Positions 9,174-18,763 of a DNA stretch of 22,284 bases are shown in pieces. A program made the translations under genes and the position numbers. Positions within the stretch are counted from its first letter, which is position 1. Every line of letters begins with the position of its first letter. The notes beneath the pieces are model-generated. The model searched no databases, had not been told where the DNA came from, and was given only the letters and a program-made list of their open reading frames with translations. This DNA is from Chrysochromulina tobinii (lineage: Eukaryota; Haptophyta; Prymnesiales; Chrysochromulinaceae): the NCBI GenBank assembly GCA_001275005.1, contig JWZX01001370.1:1-22284 (forward strand), read 5' to 3'.

Positions 9174-10002
9174 CCCTATAGACGTCATCGACGTCGAGCA
9201 GCGCGGGCGCGCGCAGGTACACTGACGTCACGGTCTGTAGAGCAGTCGTGTGCCTGGCCGGGATGGTAAGGGGCGGGGTGGAAGCGCTCATAGCACATCC
9301 GCACGTCGCCTGAAAAAGTGTTCTCCTTGTTATCGAGTTGCGATGCGGTGTGTCCCAGATTGCGTGTGCCGAGGTGGAGAGATCAGAGATTCGACGCACC
9401 ACATTCGGAGTCGCTTGTAAAGTCGAAATAAGTTTAGTTCCCGTAGTTGGCTGTTATCGAATGGGCCGATGCGCAAAGTTCGGGTGTTCGACCGCGGCCC
9501 GCGGTGCCCGCGCGCGTTCGGCGGTTGGCCAATGGCCATCCGGTCCCACACGACAAACGCGCGCGCGGAAACGCAGACGAGGCGCGTCAGGGGACGGTCG
9601 CCCAAGGCCCAACCGGAACCGCACGGAGAGGCAGGAGCGAGGAGGCGAGGGCCACAGCCTACAGCCCTACACTGACACGAGTGTCCTTCGAGTGTCCCAC
9701 CATGCCGCCCAGCCGAGAGAGCCGTGGGCATGGCCGGTCAACGTTGCGTTCAGTCGTCCTGATAACCACCAAACCAGATCGAGGCGCAGATGTACCGCAG
9801 ATGTACCGGGTACGCCGGCATAGAGGATAGAGGCCCCAACCCCCGTGGCCATGCAAACTTGTCAAGTCAAACAGCCTCGCCATGTCGTCAATTGCGACCC
9901 ACGCTCCATGGTTGGGCCTTAGTTGGGACGTAGTTGAGAGGACGTCGAGCACCCTTTGTTGTTTTTCCTGTTCACAGCAACACACTGTGAAGCGCCCTTA
10001 CG
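9174..10002. other. Intergenic region, no gene recognised
   Basis: About 830 bp between the demethylase stop and the next ATG. GC is lower than in the flanking genes and no frame shows plausible protein. CAGATGTACCG is repeated in tandem at about 9787-9808. Near the right end a pyrimidine run ending in TTCACAG (about 9957-9978) looks like a splice acceptor, which suggests a 5'-UTR intron or an unseen upstream exon for the gene at 10003. No tRNA-like fold was recognised. Confidence 0.5.
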
Positions 10003-11229
10003 ATGGCTGCCTCGTCCTACGAGCCGCTCTCAACCTTCTCGACGGACTTTGCCGCGGACTACAATGCCTCAAGAGTAGAACTCTACGTTGAGCGCCAGCA
10101 GACGAGCACCTGGCACACGCTCATCGCGCTACCAAACGCGCCCGCCGTCACTGCCACCGTAGAGCCCAGCAATAGTACCACCGTCGGCTATGAGTCATTC
10201 TACGTCGCGTCGCTCGCCAACCGGATGGACGCATTGCACTCGACCGGCGCTGCCATCGGCATCGAGCGGCTGGCCGATGGCCAGGTTGCCTACGCGCTGC
10301 GTGCGGCGCACGTCGCCGGCTATCTGTTCGTGTGCTCGCGCGCTCCATCCACCGCCCTCGACATGAACTTGCCGTATCGCGCGGAGGCGCGCGTGCGCGT
10401 GAGCCGAGCTGGCTGGAGCGCGACGACGAATGCGGCGGAGCTGCGTGCGTGGGCCGACCTCCACGACCTCGACGGCAAGCGCCAGATCTCGCTACTGCCC
10501 GGCTGCGCCGACGTGGTCACACCCGCCACCGTCGCTGGGCTCTGGGAAAGCGGAGGCGGCGGCGGCGGCGCGATCACTTGGCGCACTCTCTCGACGCCCC
10601 TCGGCCTACCCGCAGCGGGCGAGCGCACGCGTGTGTGTGTTGGCGTGCAGTCCGCTGCCTCAGATGTCGAGTCAGGCTCGCCGCTCGTTCATGTCGAGGC
10701 CCTTTTGCTGGTGAGCGACGAGCGGCCCGCGAGCGGACCCGCCTGTGCACCCTCGGCCGCGCTGACCGCCGTTGAGGACCTCGGCTCGTTGGTATGGCGC
10801 CCACCAACCCCATCCTCAAGCGGCATGTCGCAGACCAGTCAGCTGGCTTCACACACAACCGAGGTGGCGGGCATGGGCGTCGTCGCGGGCATGGGCGTCG
10901 TAGGCGCCGTTTTTGGCATAGGGCTGCTTGCCGGCCTCGCCTGGCTGCTGCGAATGCGCGACGAGGGTACGTTGCCGCCGCGCACACGCATGCACGATGA
11001 GGACGAGGGGCGGCCGCTCACGCCCGAGCGACTCCCCAGCCACCGCTCACATACCCCCAGCCGTGGTGGCGCAGCTGGCCAGTTAGGCGAGCGCGGCAGC
11101 AGCGGGCGCGGCAGCGGCAAGGGGCGGGCGCCGCGAGGCGGCGAGGCGACGGATACGATCGAGAGCACACACGCCGCCATCGAGGTGATGAGCATCGGGG
11201 GCAATCCCAAGAGCAGAACTAGCTGCTAG
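10003..11229 (+). CDS. Unrecognised single-pass membrane protein with glycosylation sites
   Basis: A 408-residue open frame. I do not recognise the family. Residues 1-285 look like a beta-rich globular region. It has two N-glycosylation sequons (NAS at 21, NST at 57) and four cysteines (111, 168, 212, 248) that could pair. One hydrophobic segment at about 289-316 (VVGAVFGIGLLAGLAWLL) is followed by RMR and a basic, Ser/Gly/Arg-rich tail of about 90 residues. The positive-inside rule would put the tail in the cytoplasm and the globular part outside. There is no signal peptide at the ATG. An in-frame TGA lies 12 bases before it, but a possible splice acceptor just upstream means a signal-bearing first exon cannot be excluded. 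It is convergent with the glycosylase gene. Coding status is likely because codon use matches its neighbours; function is unknown. Confidence 0.7.
   Translation: MAASSYEPLSTFSTDFAADYNASRVELYVERQQTSTWHTLIALPNAPAVTATVEPSNSTTVGYESFYVASLANRMDALHSTGAAIGIERLADGQVAYALRAAHVAGYLFVCSRAPSTALDMNLPYRAEARVRVSRAGWSATTNAAELRAWADLHDLDGKRQISLLPGCADVVTPATVAGLWESGGGGGGAITWRTLSTPLGLPAAGERTRVCVGVQSAASDVESGSPLVHVEALLLVSDERPASGPACAPSAALTAVEDLGSLVWRPPTPSSSGMSQTSQLASHTTEVAGMGVVAGMGVVGAVFGIGLLAGLAWLLRMRDEGTLPPRTRMHDEDEGRPLTPERLPSHRSHTPSRGGAAGQLGERGSSGRGSGKGRAPRGGEATDTIESTHAAIEVMSIGGNPKSRTSC
10867..10902 (+). repeat. 18-bp tandem duplication at the start of the membrane segment
   Basis: GCGGGCATGGGCGTCGTC (10867-10884) is followed at once by a copy with a single final C-to-A change (10885-10902). 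The pair encodes AGMGVV twice and lengthens the hydrophobic segment by six residues. Confidence 0.9.
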
Positions 11230-11757
11230 GGCCTGTGGCGGTGGAGGCAACAACCCGATGGTCGCGCGGAGTCGCAGCAGAGGCGTCAGGCTCAGACCTC
11301 AGCAGGCCGGCCTTGGTCGAAAGTTATAGAGCTGGGCATGCTATCTCGTATCTGTGTTTTTTTCTGGCCATGCGACATTACATCTTGGCACATCTAAAAA
11401 AGAGGGGGGATGGGCCTCCACAGTCCACACGGTTGAACACAAGAGAACAGGTCCCCCCGGGAGAGGGCGGCGGCGCACCTCACGCTGCTAACCACTGACC
11501 CCATCGCCCACTCCTGGCAACACGTGGCACGGCTCCGATGCCGTATCCAATACGAAACACGAGCGCTGCCGAAACCCTGCCTCCGATTCCCTCCGAATCC
11601 CACGCAGGCGGCCCACGCTGGACGAATCTGGCCGCGTTCTCCCTCCCCCCCTGCCCTTCTCCTCTTCTCCCGCCGTCCTGGCTGCTCGACTGAGCGTGAC
11701 CTGCGACACGTGTAGGGAAAGGGACGCGCGCGCGGCTCCAGACCGCCAGCTGCGTCT
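11230..11757. other. Convergent intergenic region, no gene recognised
   Basis: About 530 bp shared by the 3' ends of the plus-strand membrane protein and the minus-strand glycosylase, so it should hold both 3' UTRs and polyadenylation sites. An A-rich patch (CTAAAAAAGAGGGGGG at about 11395) and a C/T-rich stretch (about 11640-11675) stand out. Minus-strand frames that cross it out of phase with the glycosylase look like shadows. Confidence 0.5.
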
Positions 11758-12583
11758 TCAGCGCCGCGCACGCTTCTTCGATGTAGCGGTGGTGGCGGCA
11801 GCGGCTGGTGCCTTCCGCTTGGATGTTGTGGTGCCCTTCTGCTGCTGCGGGTGCACGAGGGGGCTTGCAGACATGCTCCGCTTGAAGACAAGGTCGAGCC
11901 ACGCATCGCGCTTCTCGCCAAAGGTCATGGTCGCCATTGCGGGCGACACCGATGGCGGAATGACAAGCTCGATGCCGCCCTGCAAGGCGGGACAAGTCAC
12001 CGTCTTCGCAAAGACGTCCAGCGCAGACGCACCGCCGCAGCGGAACGCACCGCGCCCTAGCCACTCGCCAAAGTGCTTGCGAAATTTGACTGCCGAGCCC
12101 ATGCCGGTGGCGAAGACAATTCGCTCGATGGAAGGATGGCGGGCAACAAACCCGCCAATGTCGGCGGTGACCTCTTCTTTGATGTCCGAATCCAGCGAAC
12201 CCTTCCGCACGCTCGACTCTATGAAGTCCCACACTGCAAAGCCAGCTGCGGTGAGACGACGAGTGGCTTCGGCATAGTCAACAGCCGGCAAGTTTGGTGT
12301 GAGGAATTTCGCAATAGCCGGAACCACGTCGCCATTTGGGCGGCTTTGGTTCTGGTGAAAGCCGCGGCGGAACCCCATCCCGGGCCGGCAAGATTCCAGC
12401 GCCTCGCCCACAATGTGCCAAAAGCTGTTGGTGTCGCTGCCGAAATACCAGCCTGCGCCAATTGACTTCACCGACGGCTGCGTGCCCAGAATAAGCGTGT
12501 GGGGCGCGACGGCCTCGTCGTAGAGGGGCGAAAACGAGCCCGTCCTGCGGCCGCCGCCGCCGTGCTCCTTCTCGAGCGTGCGT

Positions 12584-12626
<43 letters not shown>

Positions 12627-12666
12627 GCGAGGGAGATGGCGTCGCTTGCTTCCTCCTTCGCTTCAT
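11758..12666 (-). CDS. Uracil/hypoxanthine-DNA glycosylase superfamily protein (family 6-like)
   Basis: 302 residues from ATG 12666 (MKRRRKQ). An upstream in-frame ATG at 12774 is rejected because a TATA-like box (12756-12763) lies inside that extension. Residues 1-50 are basic and Gly-rich with a KRRRK nuclear signal. The catalytic domain spans about 54-265. It shows LILGTQPSVKSIGAGWYF and TNSFWHIVGE (motif 1 region), FAVWDFIESSVRKGSLDSDI (middle motif), then HPSIERIVFATGMGSAVKF and LVIPPSVSPA. This order and wording match bacterial and archaeal hypoxanthine/uracil glycosylases (LWDV..S..R.GSLD, LPSTSPA). The Asn of TNxFW, which I recall as important for catalysis in that family, is present. 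The motif 1 GSFPG of typical members is GTQPS here. The C terminus has a second basic cluster (SKKRARR). By family it would excise deaminated bases in the nucleus; the substrate is inferred. Confidence 0.82.
12584..12626. repeat. (GCC)n microsatellite encoding poly-Gly in the glycosylase
   Basis: About 14 uninterrupted GCC triplets, read as 14 Gly codons on the minus strand, lie between the N-terminal nuclear signal and the glycosylase domain. A pure triplet tract is likely to vary in length. Confidence 0.9.
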
Positions 12667-12740
12667 ACCGCCGACCACAAACACAAAAGGCGAGCGCGCC
12701 GCGCCGCGCCCGTACCGAGGAGGCGACCGAGTTTGAACAG

Positions 12741-12793
12741 CCAATTCACAACCAATGTTTATATCTCGACACACAATTCACAGCCAATGTTTA
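12741..12793. promoter_or_regulatory. Bidirectional promoter with three CCAAT boxes and a 19-bp repeat
   Basis: This AT-rich island sits between the divergent glycosylase (start 12666) and coiled-coil gene (start 12834), only 167 bp apart. CCAAT occurs at 12741-12745, 12752-12756 and 12784-12788, all on the plus strand. AATTCACAACCAATGTTTA (12743-12761) recurs with one change at 12775-12793. The minus strand reads TATAAACA from 12763 to 12756, about 90 bp before the glycosylase ATG, a plausible TATA position. NF-Y-type factors recognise CCAAT in either orientation, so one island could drive both genes; this is inferred. Confidence 0.6.
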
Positions 12794-12833
12794 ATTCACA
12801 CTGAACGCAGTCTGCATTCGGCTTCCCGCGCCG

Positions 12834-15800
12834 ATGGCGAAGGCCGCCACATTGCAGCCGTCGACGACCGCGCTGAGCAGCGCGCTCCGGGAGATTGAGC
12901 GCTCGCATCAAGCCGAGCAGGCCGCACGCCAGGCGGCAGCCGACGCGACGGCCGCGAGGGCCCTCGAGGCGGAGGCGACCGCAGCTGCCGAGGCGGAGCT
13001 GGCGCAACAACGTCGCGAGGTGCATCGTCAGCTGCGCGCGGCGGACGCGGCGCGGCGCTCTGTGACCCTGCGCTCCGCCGTCGACGGCGCGCTGCTGCGC
13101 GAGGCGCTCGCCGAGGCGGAGGACGAGTGCTCTCGCGTGCACGCCGAGCTGCGCAAGGTGCAGCGCAGCAGTTTGGATGCGGCTCAGCGCAGCAGCTTTG
13201 ACGCGGCGCAGCGGAACGAGACGCGCGCCGCCGTGCGCGCGCAGTGCGATCGCGTCATCGAGCTCGCCTCCGCCGCGGTGATCGCTGCCTCCCCGTCGGA
13301 CCATCGGCCTGCTCTTCAGTCCGGCCGCTCGCCGCCACGGCGCACGGCCGTGGACGGCGTCGGGTTTGCGTCGCCCGCAGCGGCCTGGCCACCGTACTCC
13401 GCGGCGGCCGAGTACCACGAGGAGCCCGCGCCGGCGCATGCCCCAACAGAAGCGTGGCTCAACTCGCTGATGGCTCGGCACGAGGCGGCACATGACGAGC
13501 GCCTCTCCGAGGTGCGCGCAGGACACGGCGTGCCAGATTCCTGAGTGCCCTCGACTTGCCTTGATGAGTACTCACTCGAGAGGCCGTGGCTGCAGGTGCT
13601 CGCGCACGTGGCCGAGCTTGAGGCGGCCTGCGCGAGCCTCGAGCGTGAGAACGCGGTCCTGGCTCATCAGCTCAGCGCGAGCGAACAGCGCGAGGCGCAC
13701 AGCACGACACACGCCCAGCACAGCGCCCAGCACAGCGCCCAGCACAGCGCGAGTCGCGCCGGAACCGACGCCCAACACGACGCTGAGGCGGACGCACGCG
13801 CGCTGCGCACGGCGCGCGAGCGCCTCCTCGAGGCGCAGCAAGGGGCCGCGAGCGCCTTGGAGCGCACAGCCGTCGCCGAGCTGCGCTGTACGATCGCCGA
13901 GCGCGTGGCTGCCTCCGCCGAGGTAGCGACCCGCGCCCTCCTGCTCGAGCTACGGCCGCTCGAGGCACAGCTTGGGCATGAACGGCTCGCGACGTCGCGG
14001 GCGGCCGCGGCCGCGGCCGAGGCGGTGGGGCGGGCGAGCGAGCTGCAGGACGCGCACCGCCGAGCTGAGGAGATCTCGGGTGAGCTCGAGGTGGCCAAGG
14101 CAGCCGCGGCCGCTGCGGACGCCAGCGCGCGTACCCTCGCGATGGAGCTCTCGAACGCTCGCGAAGCGAGCTCCGCCCTTGAGCTCAAGATGCAGCGGCT
14201 CCAGAACGAGGTGGCGCTCGAGGCGCAAGCACGCCGGCAGGCGGGCGCGGCGAGCGAGCGTGAGCGGTCGGCGGCGCAGCGTGCGGCGCTCCTCTGCCTC
14301 GGGCTGTCCCTCAACGAGGAGGAGTCCCATTGGGCGGCCGAGCGGCACGCGCGAAGGATCGAGTCGGTCATGTCCAAGGGCGAGACGATGCGTGCGATGG
14401 CCGAGGCGGCCGAGGAGCGCAGCAAGCGGCACGAGCTTGAACAGACTCTCGGCGCTCGGATCGCCCAGGTGATGGCTGCTGATGACGACTGATGACGACT
14501 GATGACGACTGATGACGACTGATGACGACTGATGACGGCGATCGGATCGCCCAGGTGATGGCTGCTGATGACGACTGATGGCCGCTGATTGCTACGGATG
14601 GCCTCGGATGGCCTCGGATGGCCTCGGATGGCCTCGGATGGCCTCGGATGGCGATTGAGGGCCACTGCTTGCATCTGACGGATCGCTTCGCCGGATCGCT
14701 CAGATGGAGGCGATGCTCGTGGCGACCGTCGAGTCCAAGGAGGCGGCCGAAGCCGAGGCTGAGCACCAGCGCGAGCAGCAGCAGCAGCAGCAGATGATGA
14801 TGATGTCGATGGTCGAGCGGGTGGACGCGATGGACGCAGCGGCCGCGGCGGCCGAGCACGCCATGTCGACGTCGGCCGAGGAGTTCGCAGAGGCGGCCGC
14901 CGCGCAAGTTGAGGTCGCTGCCGCCCGTGCCGCCGCAAGCTCGCTTCGTCAACGGCTTGGGGTTGGCGATGCCCGCGGCGCGGCCGAGCCGCCGACGCCA
15001 CCGAGCCGCGCGCCCGCTGCCACGCCGACCGCCACGCCGACCGCCACGCCGAAAGGCACGCCCGCCGAGAGCGCTGCCGAGCGGTTCGTGCACAAGAGGC
15101 ACGCGGAGCTCGTCCAGAAGTTAGAGCTCGAGCTGGCCGAGGCGCACGTCGCCTTCGACACCGAGCGCGCCCGTGCACAGCGGGAGGCGGCGAGCTTGCA
15201 GGCGGCCCTCGAGAATGCCAATTCGCTCCTCGCCGCCGAGCGATTCGCCGCCGAGCGCCTCGTCGCCGAACGCCTCGACGCCGAGGGTCGCCGAACACTC
15301 GCCGCCACGCCCGCCTCTCCCGCCGCCTCACCTGCCGCCCCGCCCTCCGCCGCGCCCGCGCAGGGGATGCGCACGCTGGGCGGCTTGCTGAGCAAGATGC
15401 CGGCCGCATCGGCGGTGCGAGCTGCTCAGGAGAGCGCGGCGGCCGCGCAGGGCGAGGCGGCGGCGCTCGAGACGGCGCTCATGCTCGCGCAGCTCAATTT
15501 GGAACGCGAGGCGCAGAGCCGCGAGGCGCTCGAGACGGCGCGGGACGAGGCGGTGGCGGCCGTGGCGCAGGCGGCGAGGACGGAGGCGGAACTGCGGGCC
15601 GAGCTCGGTGCGGCGCGTGTGGCGCTCGAGACGACGCGTGACGAGCTCGGTGCGGCGCGTGCGGAGCTCGAGACGACGCGTGACGAGCTCGGGCGAGCGC
15701 TCGAGATGAGCCACGCGCAGCTCGCCGCGGAGCTCGTCACCTCGGACCAAGCGGCGCGCGGTGCGATGGCCTTGCTCAGCCAGGCCGAAGCGGAGCTGCA

Positions 15801-17796
15801 GCAGGTGCACGCACACGCGGCCGCGCAGGTGGCGGCGAGCAGCCAGGACGGCGCGCGCCAGCTCGAGGTGATCGGAGCGCGCGTCGAGGCACTCGCCCTC
15901 GCCATGGACGGAATCGCGACGGCGGCAGAGCGGCTACAAGTCCAAATCGGGAATGCCGAGCGCGCGGAGGCCCAAGGGCGGCGCCGGCTGATCGAGGAGG
16001 CCGTCGAGGCGGCGCGAACGCAACTCGAAGAGGCTCTCAGCGTGGCGACGGCCGAGGCGCAGGCGCTCGACGCCGAGGCGGCGGTCGTGCTCAAGCTAGA
16101 GCGCGCGCGTGGTCGCATCGAGGCGGGACTTCTCGCGGTCGATCTCGCGTGCGAGGAGCGCGTGGTCGCCTCGCAGTTTGCAGCCGCCGAGGCGCGCGCG
16201 CGCGCGGCCGACTCTCGCGACGTGGTGACGCGCGAGACGTTCGGCTTGGAGGTGCGTGCGCTCGAGCGACGCGCCGCCACCGCACGCACCCATGCGGCAC
16301 GCGCGCTCCAGGGCGTACGTGACAAGTCGGCCGAGGCGAGCGGCGCCGTGGCGGCGGCGGAGGAGGCGCAGCGTGAGCGGCGCGTCGCGGAGGCAGATGC
16401 GGCGGCGGCGACCTCCCGAGAGGAGGCGCTCAAGGCGCGGCTCGCGTCGATGATCGACGAGCTGAGTGCGGCAAAGGCCGCGGCGAGCGCCGCGAGCGCG
16501 GCGGCGCAGCGCGCCGAGGGCCAGGCGGCCGAGATGGCGGCGCGGCGAGCGTCGGGGTGGGAGGACGAGCTTCGTCTGGCGCGCGCGCGCTGGGAGGCGG
16601 AGCGCGGCCGCGAGGATGGCGCGACTCTCGAGCGGCAGCAGCAGGCGCACGAGAGGCTACTCGAAGATCGTGAGGATGAATGGGCAGCTGCTCTCGCCGC
16701 CGAACGCGCCGATCACCGCGACGCCCTCGCCCGCGAGAGGGAGAGGCTCCAGTCTCTTCTCGAGGAGGAAGTACGCCGACGGCAAGAGGCCGAGGACGTA
16801 GTCGACTCGACGATCGCACAGCAGCGTGCGCTCGGCCGTGGCTGGGGCGCGCCCGTCCTCACGAGCCGCTCGACGCAGACGACGCGCAGCGCGCTGCACG
16901 AGGAGGAGGAGAGCGCGGCCGTGGCCTCCGAGGCTTCCAAGGCGCGCGCCAAGGCGGTCGCCGCGGCGGCGCTCGAGGCGCGTGCGGCGGCCGAGGCGGC
17001 GGCCGAGGTGCGCGTGCGCGAGGTGACCGCGGCACACGCGGCCGCTCTCTCTGAGGTTCGTCAACAACTCGATCTCGCCGAGCAGGAGCTCGCGGAGGAG
17101 CGCCGCTGCCGCCGAGCCATCGAGCAAGCGGCCAAGCAAGGCGCGCACGAGGCGATGACCGAACAGGCGCGATGGCGCGCCGCCGCCGCTGAAGGGTGGC
17201 TCACCGCTGGTCGCGAGGCCAAGCGACGGCAGGCTGCACAGCTCGCACGCATGTCGGACATGCTGCAGCTCGGTGGCAGTGGAGGGCCTCTCACGGAGCG
17301 AATCAACGGCGCCGAGCAGCCCGAGGCGCACGGTCTCGGTGTGGAAAGCGCGGACGGCGCTGGAGGAGGGCGCGCTGGGCTTGGTGCGGCGTGGGCGTCG
17401 CCGCGCGCCTCGTCGCCGCGCGCCTCGTCGCCTGTGCCACCCGCCGCTGAGCCGGATGAGGCTCCCTGGCGAGAGTCCGAGCTCATCGCCCTTCAGATGC
17501 TCAGCGGTGGCTCCCCGAGCACAACCGCCGCCGCCTATGCGCCGGCCGCCGCGGCCGCTGGCCGCTCGAGCCTCTTGAGCAAGCACGCGATTGCCTCCCC
17601 TATGGGACCTGCGCGTCACGCGAAGCCGCCGGCGCGCGCCGCGACCCCCAAGACGCGTGCTGCGGGCGCGCCGCCGGCCCCACCCGCACATGTCACCGAT
17701 GGCCGGGCCGTCTCGTTCGGCGGCGTGCCGCTCTCGTCCTCGTTGAGACCGCCGCGCGTGCGCTACGAGGACACGGTTGCGGCGGATCTGGACTGA
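12834..17796 (+). CDS. Giant coiled-coil protein, three exons, about 1,547 residues
   Basis: Proposed exons are 12834-13511, 13596-14468 and 14704-17796, both introns phase 0. Joining them gives one continuous frame that stays helical across both junctions (DERLSE to VLAHVAELEAA; GARIAQ to MEAMLVATVES). The product is almost entirely Ala/Glu/Arg/Leu-rich, heptad-like helix. It is broken by short linkers: an AQHS repeat (about 13714-13750), a Q/M run (about 14776-14808), a TATP repeat (about 15020-15060) and a Pro/Ala-rich linker (about 15300-15360). The last 150 residues are disordered, with SPRASSP repeats and a conserved-looking end around VSFGGVPLSSSLRPPRVRYED. I recognise no catalytic domain and no named family. 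Long coiled coils of this kind serve as scaffolds in centrosomes, basal bodies or golgins. The partner genes do not settle which. Start at ATG 12834 has a good context and lies just past the CCAAT island. Confidence 0.8.
13512..13595 (+). other. Intron 1 of the coiled-coil gene (84 bp)
   Basis: The donor is GAG|GTGCGC and the acceptor GGCTGCAG|GTGCTC. A TGA at 13542-13544 inside it would end translation if it were retained. Removal restores an uninterrupted coiled coil. Both exons use the same frame because 84 is a multiple of three, so the evidence is the in-frame stop plus the consensus borders. Confidence 0.75.
14457..14580 (+). repeat. 38-bp direct repeat that duplicates the intron 2 donor
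   Basis: Bases 14457-14494 (exon end, donor and the first repeat unit) recur exactly at 14543-14580. The copy carries a second complete CAGGTGATGG donor at about 14552-14561. Confidence 0.9.
14481..14536 (+). repeat. 10-bp minisatellite GATGACGACT, about 5.6 copies
   Basis: Five perfect head-to-tail copies and a partial sixth lie within intron 2. One more partial copy occurs at about 14567-14580. Confidence 0.95.
14595..14652 (+). repeat. 10-bp minisatellite CGGATGGCCT, about 5.8 copies
   Basis: A second array in intron 2, with a different unit but the same 10-bp period. The shared GGATGG/GATGG core suggests the two arrays are related. Confidence 0.95.
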
Positions 17797-18763
17797 GCAG
17801 TGGACCCCAGGAGTACATATCCCCAGATAAGGACCAGGGCGATGACCCGCAGTGCTGTACACGTTGTATGAAATTACTAACGTTACAAATTAGAAATTCC
17901 ACCCTCAGTCACCGACGACGCGCGACGGGCGTCGGGGGGCGTCCAAAGTAACCAAAACCATCTAACCAAAATCCAAAAACAACATCGTATACGACTCACC
18001 ACACGCGCGCGGGCGCGCGACGAGTACGCGAAGAGCGTCCGCCGCGCGGCCGCCGACCATGCCGCCGACAGACTAGATAGACCGGCGCAAGTTCTTGACC
18101 TTGGGGGAGGGTTCACTACTCAGGTGTAGCGTTACCCTATGGTGTTTCAAGGACAGTGCAGACAACAGTCAGGTCAGTCACTCACCCAAGACTCGCCGCG
18201 CTAAATTCGCTCAGAACTCCAAGAGGACAGATTTAAAGGAAGTATCGACTGCCCGAAACCCCAACCGTCCCACGGAAAGCACACGACAAAACTCAATAAA
18301 CCTCTCGCCACTCGCGGCCGAAGAGCGAAGACCTAGCACCTAGAGGCGTCACGCGGCGGTCATGTGCACGATCTCGTGGGGGATACGGTCCATGGACCAT
18401 GCGGAGAGTTATGCGGAGAGCCCTGAGTATCTTGGGGATCTCTCCGCCGTTACGAGGGGATGGGGTCCCCGCGATAAGCCTCATAGGCACCCTCAGAAAA
18501 AACCGGAATGAGCTTGTATGCTGCTCTAATGTGTACACTGTACACGGACGTGTACAGTGACGATGCCGCGCGGCGTGGCGGTAGCCCGTGGTACTTCCTA
18601 ACGGCGGCTCCACCGACCGAAGAGTTGATGCGCTTAGCGCGCACAGGCCTGAAATGATCCGCACAATCTCGAGGAGAAAAAAAGTTCCCAAAAGTTCTGT
18701 CCCGAACAGAAAACAACAGGGCGGTATACTGTACAGTGCCGGGTACGTGGGTGGGGCGGAGCG
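17797..18763. other. Intergenic region of lower GC, no gene recognised
   Basis: About 970 bp between the coiled-coil stop and the ADP-ribosyltransferase start. Base composition drops clearly here. A short inverted repeat CCGACG...CGTCGG spans 17912-17935. The rest of the first 700 bp holds nothing I can name. The minus-strand frame around 18293-18691 has no recognisable protein character. Confidence 0.5.
18536..18737. promoter_or_regulatory. Cluster of GTAC-containing palindromes upstream of the ADP-ribosyltransferase gene
   Basis: CACTGTACAC (18536-18545) and GTGTACAGTG (18550-18559) form a perfect 10-bp inverted repeat around GGAC. The palindrome ACTGTACAGT follows at 18728-18737, about 27 bp before the ATG, and GGTACG lies a few bases further on. 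The shared word is CTGTACA. GTAC cores are bound by SBP-type factors in green algae, but no such link is shown here. The function is inferred from position and symmetry only. Confidence 0.4.

Larger units (their letters stand above)
14469..14703 (+). other. Intron 2 of the coiled-coil gene (235 bp, repeat-filled)
   Basis: The donor is GCCCAG|GTGATGG and the acceptor CGCTCAG|ATGGAG. The frame changes across it, stops are present inside, and the sequence is made mostly of 10-bp repeats that cannot hold a reading frame. The 12 bases before the donor (CGGATCGCCCAG) and the 12 bases before the acceptor cut (CGGATCGCTCAG) differ at one position. Confidence 0.75.

Noticed and set aside
12667-12774. 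N-terminal extension of the glycosylase from ATG 12774
   Set aside because: The extension would translate the TATA-like and CCAAT promoter island, and the next ATG begins with a sensible basic nuclear signal.
14481-14652. CRISPR-like array
   Set aside because: The repeats are 10 bp, directly adjacent with no unique spacers, and lie in a spliceosomal intron, so this is a minisatellite.
13667-15409. Antisense open frame of 580 codons across the coiled-coil gene
   Set aside because: It crosses the minisatellite intron (reading the repeats as RPSEAIRGH-like words) and is otherwise Arg/Ser/Ala-rich shadow of a helical protein with extreme third-base GC. The same holds for antisense frames at 15426-16433 and 16657-17862.
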